Shown in pieces: positions 1 to 10,739 of a stretch of 64,000 nt of DNA; position 1 is the stretch's first letter; each line of letters starts with the position of its first letter. The position numbers and the translations under genes were made by a program. Source of the stretch: Bryoerythrophyllum caledonicum (Eukaryota; Streptophyta; Bryopsida; Pottiales; Pottiaceae); the NCBI GenBank assembly GCA_963971425.1, contig OZ020520.1, positions 11,779,807 to 11,843,806 of the forward strand, written 5' to 3'. The notes under the pieces are model-generated. The model was not told where the DNA came from, ran no database searches, and worked only from the letters and a program-made list of their open reading frames with translations.

Positions 1-1585
1 CTTATCCACCTATGAAATATTGGAGCGTGCAACTCCTGTACTCGATATTCCAATCCTGGAATATCAATACTCGCATCCCGGTTTTAAATAGCTTCAACCA
101 GCTGTGTTTCATGCAAGTTTAGATAGCACTCGAGCTTCCTCAAAAAGTGTTGGCAGCGGGCCGGGGCTGTACTCCGGGTACTTCGCGCAGGTATGGTTCT
201 GATCATATGCTTTCATTCTTGGGGTGGTTTTGTGTTTGGATGCCTGTTCATACATGCTTCGGCAGAATTTACGAAAAAGTGAGTCTTTGAGTGAGTAGTG
301 ATCAAAGTTTTGTGCTTCGAGTAGTCCTCGGAGGGTTGAAACTCTTGATGGTGTAAGGCTTGAACGAACGGTCACTCGGTAGTAGCACGGGCGTACGTGG
401 CATGGGATTCTGTACCGATGTCACAGGATGTACGCTTTCATCACCCATGAGAGTGATGACACTGTAACTCCTTCAGAAAACATGATCACCCAGACGTTCT
501 TACCCGCACAAACTCGTATGGCCACCGACATGAGTTCAGGTGGTGGATGTGGATCTGCACCGGTCGCCATTAATGTACACATCCTGGTTCATCTGATTCA
601 GGTTGCGGTGGAGGGTGGGACAGAGTCGATCAACTCTCCGACTTGTTAAGCGCAGGGGAGCAGACTGGTTCGACAAAGCTGGAACTTGCAATTCATGGCT
701 TCGAAGGAGCAATTCAAATGCAACAGATCACAGATTCGTACCCGAGTGTAATATGCAAGCCCCTCCTGGTGGCTGGCCATCTCTTTTTGCTCCGCTTACT
801 GGTGATCCTCTCGCTTCCACCGTCACAGCCATACCCCTAGCCACTGCTGCTGAGCCAGTCCCCTTTTTGGCCGCCGTCCTTTAAGGTGAGCAGTTCAGGC
901 CTAAGAATGAGAGCTTCTTAATTATATATATTTTTTCTGTCAGCTCTAGTGTAGCTTAGATCGCAAGAAAGAGGATCCTACTGTAGCTGCAGGTAGTGCA
1001 GGGTCCTCTTCCTGTGATAGTATCTTCTCCTGGTCACACCAGTTGAGGTCTGCCCTTCAGTCGAGATCCACCCAGCCAACAAGCCACTAAGCGGTCATCG
1101 GAACTCCTTAGCTGACGATGTGATTGACTTGATCAGATCCCATGACATGATCAGTTGAACCCCTGTGAAAAATGATACTGCATATATTCAGAACCCCGTC
1201 TTTCAGTTCCGGTTCTAATGTAGATGTAAGTTATCACAGAGCACACGTCCTGCAAAGGATCGGCTGCAGCGTCACTCGATTGACTCAGCTGCTTTAGCAG
1301 TCGAGCCAAGTTGATGTTCATCGTCAGCTGCTACCCTCCAATCAGTGCCGCGAATCCACTTGGATTCGGAAATATCATCGGCCATCGAGTAGTTTTATAT
1401 CGTTTGTGCAACTGAGCTGTGTATAGACGATCTCCTCAGCGATCGGTTAGCACTACGTACAGTGTGTAGGACGTGAACTGTACAAGTTTGGCGTGTTCTC
1501 TCTCCCTGTCACTCAATCTTGTCATCCAGCTGTCGTCGGACCCCCCGCGAAGACACCTGTATAACATCCCCCGGTAGTATATGGG
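1..1585. other. Upstream region and presumed 5' UTR of the SPL gene
   Basis: No convincing coding sequence is seen here. Short open frames around 428-884 have no recognisable domain and no splice logic, so they are not called as genes. The stretch just before 1586 probably holds the promoter and 5' leader of the SBP-box gene that follows. A pyrimidine run at 1493-1511 (GTGTTCTCTCTCCCTGTCA) resembles a diverged miR156/529 target and is discussed as a finding. No TATA box or transcription start could be fixed from sequence alone. Confidence 0.4.
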
Positions 1586-4500
1586 ATGAACCCTTCTGCA
1601 AGTTCCAACGAGCAGCAAGGCGACCCCAGCTGGTCAACAGAGAATTGGGACAACCCAGGTGCGGTCGGCAGCACCCTCGATCAGGGCTCGAACCAGTACA
1701 GCAGCGCGAACCGGCTGGAGTGGGAGTGGGATCCGATGATCCTGGCGCAGCACCCTGGTGGTGGAGGATCAACGGACGGGCCGGGAGGTGATGGAGATCG
1801 CATGTTGAAGAACCAAATATCCGGAGGTACGAACGTGCTCCTCTGCGTCTTCGGCTGTGCAGTAGTTCAGTGACTTTGTAGGCGGAGTAGATGGCTTTAC
1901 TTCAGCGCCTGTAAATGATGTCTGCCTAGGATGTCATACGGAGGCCTTTTTAGTATGCCGGATTTGCATGAACAGAGTTCACAAGAGGGAGAGGTACGCA
2001 GCGAGGAATTCGTGACATTAGTGGATGATGGTAATGGCCCCAATTGTCATGACGTGGTTAGACGATGGGGATGCTGCTGGGCCTGACGAGATTATGGCGT
2101 CCGTGGGCGTGTGTTGGCAGGCACGATGTCGAGCCTCCGAGCGTCCTACAGTAATATCAGTATGTTGTCCGGCGGCCTACCATCCAACTTTACCAACAAC
2201 CACATTGGGATTTTCAGCTCCGCGGGGATCCGGAATTACGGGTCCTTGAACGGATCTGCCCAGCTCTCGTCATCGAACCTCCACAGCGTCCTGGGACCAT
2301 CGGGTATCCCGGGCCTTGCAGCCACCAGCGGCACAGGCCTTGACAATGACATCCGCAGCTTCGACCAGCGGCGACGCGAGTTCTTTGCAGCTGGAATTCA
2401 CGACCATCATGTGAAGAGAGAGGAGGTAGGTGAATGTGACAGGTTGGATGAATTGGTGTCAAGTGGGAAATTATATTTTTATGCTGTAGGCCATATTATT
2501 TGAAGGCCTCAGGTTTTCTGTGGGATGGTTGGCGTGAATAGTTTAACTGTGTATCACTTTCCAGCTTTCTCATGTGTTGGGTTGGGGTGTGGATGGATAT
2601 TGGAAGTGTGTAGCTGTGTATGCATTCATTTTCGAGTTTCAGGGTGTTGTAATCTTTTGTTTGCATATGTAGCTTGTGCTATTATTGCTATATATGGCTG
2701 TATCGTGCAGTGGTCGGGATCGTGGATGAGTTATTCTGGCTTTGCTAAGTTTTGTAGGACTAGCTTTCAGGGTGCCTATTTTTTATTATTCTTTTTATAG
2801 TAGAAGAGCTATTTGCTGAAGTGGAGTTTACATCATGTGCATAATCCTAGCATTCATGCATTTTAGGTGAAATATGTCTTCAGGTGTGCATCTTCTTCGC
2901 GTTGGATTTGTTGATCTCCGATTAGTTGTCCGAATTTTCTTCAGTTCCTTCAATGAGATCAGTGTCGAGTGTCCTATGCGACAAGTTTAAATTTCTCCAC
3001 AGTTTCTGTTTGAGTGATCTATATCTGATTGAGCCGTGGATTTTGCGAAGATGAACGACGGGCATGCCCGAATTGGGCTCAACCTCGGTGTGCGAACCTA
3101 CTTCTCCACCGAAGAAACAGCAGCCAATCGTCTTGGAAAGCGGCATCGTGCCGGATCACCTGGGTCTCAGGTCCCTATGTGCCAGGCTGAGGGTTGCAAG
3201 GCGGATCTTAGCACAGCCAAGCACTATCATCGTCGCCATAAAGTATGTGAGCTCCATTCGAAAGCTCCAAATGTCGTTGCAGGTGGCCAAACCCAGAGGT
3301 TTTGCCAGCAATGTAGCAGGTTAGTTTTTTTACTGCATATTTTCATAATTCGAGTGAATACTTCTACTCAGTCGTGGATACGCATTTAGAATGTGAATAG
3401 TATGGATCTGCCAGTTTGTAGTCTGTCATCGTTTTGGTGAATTTGAGTTACTTGTGGCAGTAACATCCTGGTCCAAGTCTCATGTGTAGCGACATGTTCT
3501 CCAGAAGGTTACAGACTACAGTTAACCACACTAGAATTCATGAATGCAGGTTTGATCATTTTGTATCATGAGATTGCTGTCTAACGCTGACACTGAATTA
3601 TGCATTCCTCAGATTCCATGGTCTAGGTGAGTTCGATGATGGCAAGAGAAGTTGTAGGAAACGCCTTGCTGACCATAACAGGCGGCGACGGAAGCCTCAA
3701 CCTAATGCATCAGCATCTGGAGGAGCAACGGCGGAGTCTATTGGGATTAAGAGCGGCGACGACGATCCATTAGGTATGCTTCCAAACTGTGACCATGATG
3801 AGGACAACAGAGATTTCAGACTGATATGAATATGGCCTTAATTACATTACTTCATTGAGCCCACACGAAGAGTATTTTATTGTCATCCATAGTGTATATA
3901 ACCAAGTACATACGACCATGGTCGCACTCTAGAGTGAAATGGAAGTGGTCCTGGTTGCTAGAAGCGATATGTATTGTTCTGTGTCTGAGGCTATTCAGGA
4001 TGTCCTATTGTCCAGGCCATGACCTCATTGGCACCGGAATAATCCGCTCCTAGTTCAGTAAGCATCTTCCGATTCCTCCTGATTCAAGAATGTAAGTAGA
4101 GGAATAGTTCGGCGAAATAACCCTTGTTGTCCGTGTTCAAGTCTTCAAAGTAACCTATTGGAACACAGTCCAGCATTCGGATTTCGACAATTGGAAAGAA
4201 TTTGAGAATTGCAGATCAAAACAGTCATGAGAAAGAAAATTTTAGAGTTTCAATGCAGATCAAAACAGTCATGAGAGAACATTTTAGAGTTCCAATGCAG
4301 ATCAAAGCAGTCATGAGAAAGAACATTTTAGAGTTCCAATACAGATCAAAACAGTCATGAGTAAGGACATTTTAGAGTTCCAATGCAGATCTAGATCCAG
4401 GCATGAGCTAGCAAGCAAGTCATGGAGATAGAGGATATGTTCACATTCGGTATGTATTCTGTGTTTCACTAGCTTCGAGCTAGTAACCGTTATATACGCA

Positions 4501-6357
4501 GCAAGTAAGCCATTTCACCCGTTTGAAAAGAAGGCAGACAACTACTGACTTCATTTGGGTGTGGATTGCAGATTCGAAATCGATGCTCATGCCGCTCAAG
4601 AGTAGAAGCTCACCCAGCTCCGTCTCCCTGGAAGACTCCGATGAGAAGCCTGGTTCTGTGGGCAACAACCTGCAGTTGCGCTCATCTGGCCAGGGATACA
4701 GGAGAGGACTCGGCGATGACCAGCACCCCTCTGCGCATACCGGAATGATAAGCTCTCAAGGACTGACGGGATCGGAAGCCCAGGCGTTGCTGTCCGCCAT
4801 GTCAACATCCCCCCTGAATATAACCCAGCATTCCAAGCGGCCCATGAGCATAATGGGAAGCAATGGCAGCCATGGGCAAGACCATTCCGTGTATCAGCAT
4901 CTCCAGGCAGTGCAGGTAACACTCTGAGCTAGAACATGATATGTTCAGAAACCGGTCCAAGCCTTCAAGCCCTGTACTTACAGCTCTCTATGAATTCACC
5001 TCGAGTTTTGATGCCGGGGGCATGGAAACCGTGTGAGGTTCATGAAAAGAAATATGTCCACGCATCCGTTTGGGACGACTCCTGACACGGTCATTGTGGG
5101 TCATTTTCTGAAAAGGAACGTTGATTTGTGCAGGCTGTCAGTCCAGGTCATAGCGGACCCAATCTTTCGCTGTCTTCCATGGGAGGCCAGTTGGGTCACC
5201 ACGGTGGTGGACGCAGCCAGACTCTGTCCGGTCACACTTACAGCGGAATGGAGCCTCCTGCCGCTCCATGGATGCGGCCTTTGAGTTCGCGCTCGGACTT
5301 GACGCAAATGGTGGGCAGACAGAGTGCCATGAATCTTCAGCACCTCATGTCCACAGATTCCAAGTCCGGCATCACGAATTCTGCTTCAGCCAACTCCTCA
5401 AATTCCCAGGTGTGATTTGTCTCAAGTCAGATGACACTAACTATTCTGACTATCTTTATTACCGTGAGTTACTTTAAGTTATCGTACCAGCGTGCCTCAC
5501 ACTTGTTCTAATTTCCAAGTTACTGTGAGTTTGACGTTATTAGTGCGGCTCGTACTCATAAATAAGATATTCTGTGTATTCCGCTAGTTTGGTCATCTTG
5601 ACATATTCTGCAAGTTTTAATTGCTGTGCAGTACTAGAAATCAACTTGTTGAGCACATCTTTATTGCGTGCCGTAGCATCCAAATACACTAAGAATTCAT
5701 CATTTTATTCTTTTATGTGAAAGACAAATTAAACCCGGGAATAGTGAGAGTAAGAGTGGTTTGTCTCACAGAAAAGGTTCTATCGTGGAACTCTCATGTG
5801 AGACGGACAGCTTCTTTATTTGTGCTGTACAATAGATGTAGTGACTAGATGGAGGCTGAAGTATCTGATGATGTTTGAGAATGCTTGAAATGTTTCAGGA
5901 TCACGATGTGCAGGCTTACTCTCCATCGAGTCAGAATCTGATACCTCGTGATATAGCCAGCCCTGAGTGGATGCTTGGTAGCATGGCCGGGGGGCGACAG
6001 ACCCCACGGTCAGGTTCCAACCAGTTTGGAACGTCTTCCATGAACCACATGAGCGAGAATGGGCAGCTGGAGTCTGGCCAGGCGCAGATCATGTCGTTGA
6101 TCGACTCGTCACCCAATCAGGGTGGTGGTAATCCCGGTGACGTCGGGGTTAGCAACCCAAGTGGCGAACAAGTCATGGAATTCATGCAGCAGCAGCAGCA
6201 CAACAGCGGGGCTGACTCGGGGGGCGATAACAACAGCCGCGGCGGTGGAAGCACGGTGGATAGCCCGGACATGAAATATCCCGAGCTGCAGGCGATGCGA
6301 CCCTATGGCGGTGGCTCCTCAGCTGCCATCTTTGACTCGCACCACAATCTCTTGTAA
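1586..6357 (+). CDS. SPL: SBP-box (SQUAMOSA promoter-binding-like) transcription factor, seven exons
   Basis: This encodes a plant-specific nuclear transcription factor; the SBP domain binds GTAC-core DNA and controls phase change and organ development in the family. The proposed exons are 1586-1826, 2121-2425, 3051-3319, 3613-3773, 4572-4915, 5134-5409 and 5899-6357. All have GT-AG borders and the phases join into an open frame of 684 codons ending in TAA. Exon 3 holds the first zinc-binding half ([31 protein letters not shown]). Exon 4 holds the second half ([18 protein letters not shown]) and the basic nuclear signal NRRRRKPQP. The intron between CSR and FHGL is at the position conserved across plant SPL genes. 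Residues before the domain include [10 protein letters not shown], also typical of the family. The C-terminal half is rich in Ser, Gly, Gln and Asn, with a QQQQ run, and has no second domain. The exact start of exon 3 and the first ATG are inferred from phase. Neighbours downstream are transposons, so this may be the only living host gene here. Confidence 0.93.
4211..4384. repeat. Four-copy 42-44-bp tandem repeat in SPL intron 4
   Basis: Four head-to-tail units start at 4211, 4255, 4297 and 4341. Each begins with (G/A)CAGATCAAA(A/G)CAGTCATGAG and ends with TTTTAGAGTT(C/T)CAAT. The units differ at few positions, so the array is recent. It lies inside the intron 3774-4571 that follows the SBP-domain exons. 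No function is evident. Confidence 0.9.
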
Positions 6358-8018
6358 GCTCTGAACTCAAGCACACAGAATTTTTACTAGTTTCGCATCC
6401 AGTGGAATAATAATATTCGCGTTTGCATGCAATGCCTTCTGAAATTTCTGATAGAGCAAAATAGCAGTTGGCTGAAATCAGGGGGCCAAGGCCTTACAGC
6501 GACGCCGGAGATGGCTGAGTGGATAGTTGATACGATTAAAAATTTATGCCTCTGGAAATGATACGTCAAGTTTAGTAGTATCTGCAAACAAATTTTGAAC
6601 CAGTTTCCATTTCATGAAAGCCGTGTTCGTTCATCTCAGATGTCGCTGGTGTGCTGTTTGAGTGGCTTTTTTAAGTGGCATGATTTCATGCTACCTAGCT
6701 GTGGAGTTGGATTGAACGCAGTAATAGTCTTCTTATTTTGAGCATGCAGCATTGATCTCATTGCTCGGCTTTTGATATGGTCTTGCAGATCCGGGAATTT
6801 CTCGTATGAGACCTTGGCGTGAGCAGTGCAACCTCTAGAACCTGCAACTCAGATGGGCGTGCAACAGTTTTGCAATGATGTACTCATGCTGGCATCGATG
6901 CATCCGGGTTGCAGACCCTGGTGTCTGTCAGTTTCCGGCGTTTCGTTTGGTACACATTATTTAGGTGAGGAAATTTTGGGACTGTTCTTCCCTGAAGTTC
7001 GTTTGCTGCCCTGGGAATGCAGAGTTAGTTGTATCGACGTAGACTTCACTTAGCGGCGAAGCTTTACTACGTATAATGTGTACCTTGGAAGGACAGTTAT
7101 GGACGGGGTCGGAACACGGTAGCACTGACCTTCCAGATTCGTCTCTTCAACTCGGCTTTAATCAACTTGTTTCCTTGCTTTATATTGGATCAAAAATTTC
7201 TTTGATGGATGGTAAACCTAGTATTATGCAATGCATTGGAAAAATTGTAGTAATATAAGGTCCTTTGAGTGATGTATCTAACTCAATCGTTTGTTGTATA
7301 CAATTTATAGAGAAATGTTAATTCTCTTTGTAGTTCTTAGCCTTAAACACCAGAAAGTGCCACTGTTGGCCAGTGTTCTACATGTATTTGTATAGTGTTG
7401 TAATTGAATAAGATAAGGTTCACATATTGAAATGACTTCCAAATGAAAGATGTTTGTAGAAGAATTTTCAATCCAAAGGTGTAAGTCTTGTAAACTTTAA
7501 TACCTTTTTTGGTATTCTATTGAGTAAAATACTTGCATGTATGTTACAGTACCTTGTAAATGAGTTACGTTTATTTCTTGAACTATTAGAACACGTCTTC
7601 TATAGTGGTGTCACTTCGGAATGAGATCTTGGCAAGAATTTCAAACACCTGGCTTCGTAACTTAGTGGATACATGAAAATCATAGTTGTGACTCACCAGC
7701 TGCTAAATTTAGGACGTACCAAAATGTCAACAGCTACACATTCGGGATTTTAAAGAGACAGCTTGAACTTGCTGTCACTACAACTGGAATGCTTACAACA
7801 ATGTTAACTGCAAACACGTCATCACAACAAAGATTTTTTCTGACTTGCAACTACAAAATGGATCCTTGGGTTCTAAGAATCATAGTGGATTTGAGTGCTA
7901 GTGTGTTTGTAGCAAAACTGAGTGTTGGTGGAGGTCGAAATTGTTGGGTATATGATCTGTGCAAAGTTGTGCATGTTGTCTTTGCATGCTTGTTGTGTAT
8001 TGGTTCCATTTGAGAGAG
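6358..8018. other. SPL 3' region and spacer before the mariner element
   Basis: This begins with the presumed 3' UTR of the SPL gene and becomes AT-rich towards 7300-7600. No gene is seen. The left end of the Tc1/mariner element must lie somewhere in 7300-8018, but no terminal inverted repeat could be matched by eye. Confidence 0.4.
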
Positions 8019-9038
8019 ATGAAGACAAGGACTTTGAGTGAGGAAGAAAGAGGGGTCATCGTGGAAATGCGGAGTGCTGCAATGTCAACTTATAGTATTG
8101 CGAAGGAACTGGAAATGAGTCAGTCAACTATCTTCACTATCTGGAAGAACTACTGTGAGCGTGGTACAGTGGTAGCACGTAAGCCCTGTGGAAGGGCTCA
8201 AAAGTTTTCAATTCGTGATAAGAGGGACCTTGCGCGCATTTTCATCCAAAATCGTCACCTCTCTCGTGGAGATATCATTGAGCAGATGAGGGTCAAGGTC
8301 TGCAAGCGCACATTGTCAACGTATATCAACAAATTGGGTTTTGGCAATCGAATTGCAGTGAGGAAGCCATATTTGAGCGAGAAACACAAAGCAAATAGAC
8401 TAGCATTTGCAAAGGCACACAAGTGATGGACTCTATCAGATTGGCGCAACATTATGTGGACAGACGAGTCTTCTTTTGAAATTGGAAAGAGGTCCCGACA
8501 AGTCAAGGTTTGGCGTCGAGCGTATGAACGCTACTCAATGGATTGCATAGCCCCCACATTCAAGTCGGGCCGCACTTCCGTCATGATTTGGGGTGCCTTT
8601 AGTGGCTTTGATAAGTGCCCTATTATTGTTATGCCACTTCACAAACGCACAAGTGAAGATTTTGTGAATATTGTATATGAAGGTCGCTTAAGTGGCTTTT
8701 ATTTCATACATGATGAGCGTGAGAATCTTATCCTCATGGAAGACGGCGCCCCACTGCATAGTAGTAAATACGCTGAAAGTTGGAGAGTGGCGCATCACAT
8801 TAAGAAGCTGAAGTGGCCGGCAAACTCGCCGGACTTGAACCCTGTAGAAAACCTATGGATGATTGTAAAGGACTGTGTACAAAATGGGCCGATACCAAAA
8901 AACCAAGAAGAAATGATTGAATCCATTGAACGGGCATGGGAAGGCATCTCTAAGGAAATAATTGAGATCCTCATTGCTAGCATGCCTAAACGTATGAAGG
9001 CTGTAATTGATGCTAAAGGTGGTAGCATAAGATGGTAG
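8019..9038 (+). pseudogene. Tc1/mariner transposase, DD34E type, one in-frame stop (copy A)
   Basis: This encodes a cut-and-paste transposase of 339 codons, the usual length of the Tc1/mariner superfamily. The N-terminal third has two helix-turn-helix-like segments (STYSIAKELEMSQSTIF and later RGDIIEQM). The catalytic triad is visible: Asp149 in MWTDESS, Asp242 in LMEDGAPLHSS and Glu277 in NSPDLNPVENLW. There are exactly 34 residues between the second Asp and the Glu, so it is DD34E (Tc1-like) rather than the DD39D usual for plant mariners. The frame is broken once, by TGA at 8424-8426 (probably CGA or TGG-neighbour decay), after which the same frame continues to a proper GGSIRW terminus followed by TAG. 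The ATG at 8019 was chosen because family homology starts at LSEEERG. It is probably recently dead. Confidence 0.9.
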
Positions 9039-9375
9039 GTAGTATATTCTAAGATACTTTATTGTTGTATGATTTTGCAAGTTTGTTGTAAAATTTTCTT
9101 CTTGCACTAAAGTCCACTTTATTACCTTTCCAATGCAATTTTTCATACATGATTTGGCCCAAAATTGAATCTGTAATGCCAATTCGAAATTACAACTCCA
9201 TGTTTGTTTACTGCCCTGTGGATACAATAAACGTAACTCATTTGCAAGGTATTGTACAGTTCCCAACTGACATTTAAGGGTTGAGAAGTTTAGTCATTCA
9301 AAAGATGCTTCACTTGTGCAGTGGGGTGACACCCAAATTGGCGCCTTGTGCAATTCTAGGGATAGTGTCGACACT

Positions 9376-9880
9376 GTTGTCAATTTTGACACCTTTCTAA
9401 GGGCTGCAAAATAGTTATTTTACCATGAAATTTTAGTCACACAATCATCTTTATGTTGAGATTATGTATACCAAATTTCAAGGCTAGGAGATTTATACAA
9501 AAAAGGTATTCAAGATTTACCAACAAGGGGTAGCTGTGAGAAAAGTTTCACAGCTGCCAACTTTGACACCCTTTCAAGGATTGAAGATTTTTTTTCCCAG
9601 GAATTTTTTTGAGTGGAAACATCAATATGTTAATTACACGTGTGAAAATATTCAAGTCCAAAAGACCCACAAAAAAAATGGTATTCTAAATCTACCAACA
9701 AGTGTAGTTGTCAGAAACAAAGGCGAAAATTGTTTTACAACTTCCAACTTTGACAACCTCTCTGGGGCTGAGACTTTGTTATTTCAACATGAATTTTCTT
9801 GTCACAAGATCATTGTTATGTTGATAACATGTGTGAAAATTTTCAAAGCCAAAAGATACACAAAAAGACTTATTCAAAAT
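9376..9880. repeat. Three tandem 170-190-bp repeats at the 3' end of mariner copy B
   Basis: Three diverged units begin near 9376, 9551 and 9738. Each opens with a version of CCAACTTTGACACC, runs through (A)ATTTT...GTCACA(A)ATCAT and GTGTGAAAATTTTCAA(G)CC, and closes near TTCAAAATCTACCA. The last unit ends directly at the stop codon of the minus-strand mariner copy B (9881), so the array is probably the terminal non-coding region of that element rather than of copy A. Confidence 0.75.
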
Positions 9881-9996
9881 CTACCACTGTGTATGTCCTC
9901 CATTAGTGTCAATCATTGCTTGTAACCTAGAGGGTATAGAATGACATAATTGAAGGAGCTTTGTATCGCTAACTCACTTCCATTCTGTTCAAGAAC
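9881..9996 (-). pseudogene. C-terminal piece of Tc1/mariner transposase copy B
   Basis: Read on the minus strand, this encodes the end of a Tc1/mariner transposase (VLEQNGSELAIQ..., then with a frameshift a GGHTQW-like terminus and TAG at 9883-9881). It continues the coding sequence that breaks off at 41948, about 32 kb away. The two pieces are separated by MULE element M1, and both carry the sequence TTCAAGAAC at the break. Confidence 0.8.
9988..9996. repeat. Left target-site duplication of MULE M1 (TTCAAGAAC)
   Basis: Nine bases are repeated at 41939-41947. Both copies lie inside the same codon stretch (Val-Leu-Glu) of mariner copy B, which is what a 9-bp target duplication by a MULE predicts. 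Confidence 0.85.
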
Positions 9997-10137
9997 AACG
10001 ACGCTATCTTGTGAGCGGTGAGCGGTGAGTGGCGAGCGGTGAGCACAAAATAGTCTGAAAACAGGAAAAAAAATCTATTTTTTATAGCAAATTTTTTTTT
10101 CCGGAAAGTAATGATAATTCTCTAAAATTAGAATGTA

Positions 10138-10151
10138 CCCTATAGCCGTGG
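10138..10151 (+). promoter_or_regulatory. Subterminal motif CCCTATAGCCGTGG, left end of M1
   Basis: The core CCTATAGCCGTGG recurs in inverted orientation near the right end of M1 (41717-41729) and, with small changes, near both ends of M2 (46829-46842, 46942-46955; inverted 61993-62005 and 62077-62089). The outer TIR heptads of M1 and M2 differ, so conservation of this motif suggests a transposase-binding site. That role is inferred. Confidence 0.55.
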
Positions 10152-10739
10152 AATCTCTAACCATGGACATTTTTACCGATTTCCTTTCGTCGCTCATGTC
10201 CACGACTATCAATGCGTGATTTGATTTCCATTTATTAAAACCTTAAAATTACAGAGTCCACAATCAAATAAAAAATCTGAATAAAATTTTGTAAAACTTA
10301 CAATGAATATGAAGTCCAACAGATAGGGATGTGGAGTCATATAATTTCATCGTCATAGCTATATTACACAGTGTTTGGAACAAATAATATTTTAATGCTC
10401 TAATATTAGATTCTAAACTATCGTCCAATGATTTAAGATACCCCATCTCTCCAATTGGAATTAGGCGTGGTTCAAATTTGAAGATGTTATATGCTGCCAA
10501 TACATGACATAACTTTTGCATGTTGCTAACATAGCGCCTCTCAAGTCGGTTAAAATAATGTATCAGAAAGAATGATACATTGTAACATAAATTAGTATAT
10601 TGAAGAGAAGTACCAGTGAGAAATTCACTCATGCATTGACTATTAGCCATCCTCGTAACAAGCAAGACCAATTTCAGATGTTCAAATACAAGCTATCGGA
10701 AAATACAAATACTATTCAGAAGATACTTCATTGTGATTT

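Noticed and set aside
428..884. Short open frames upstream of the SPL gene
   Set aside because: Overlapping frames of similar length, no recognisable domain, no supporting splice sites; more likely leader or intergenic DNA.
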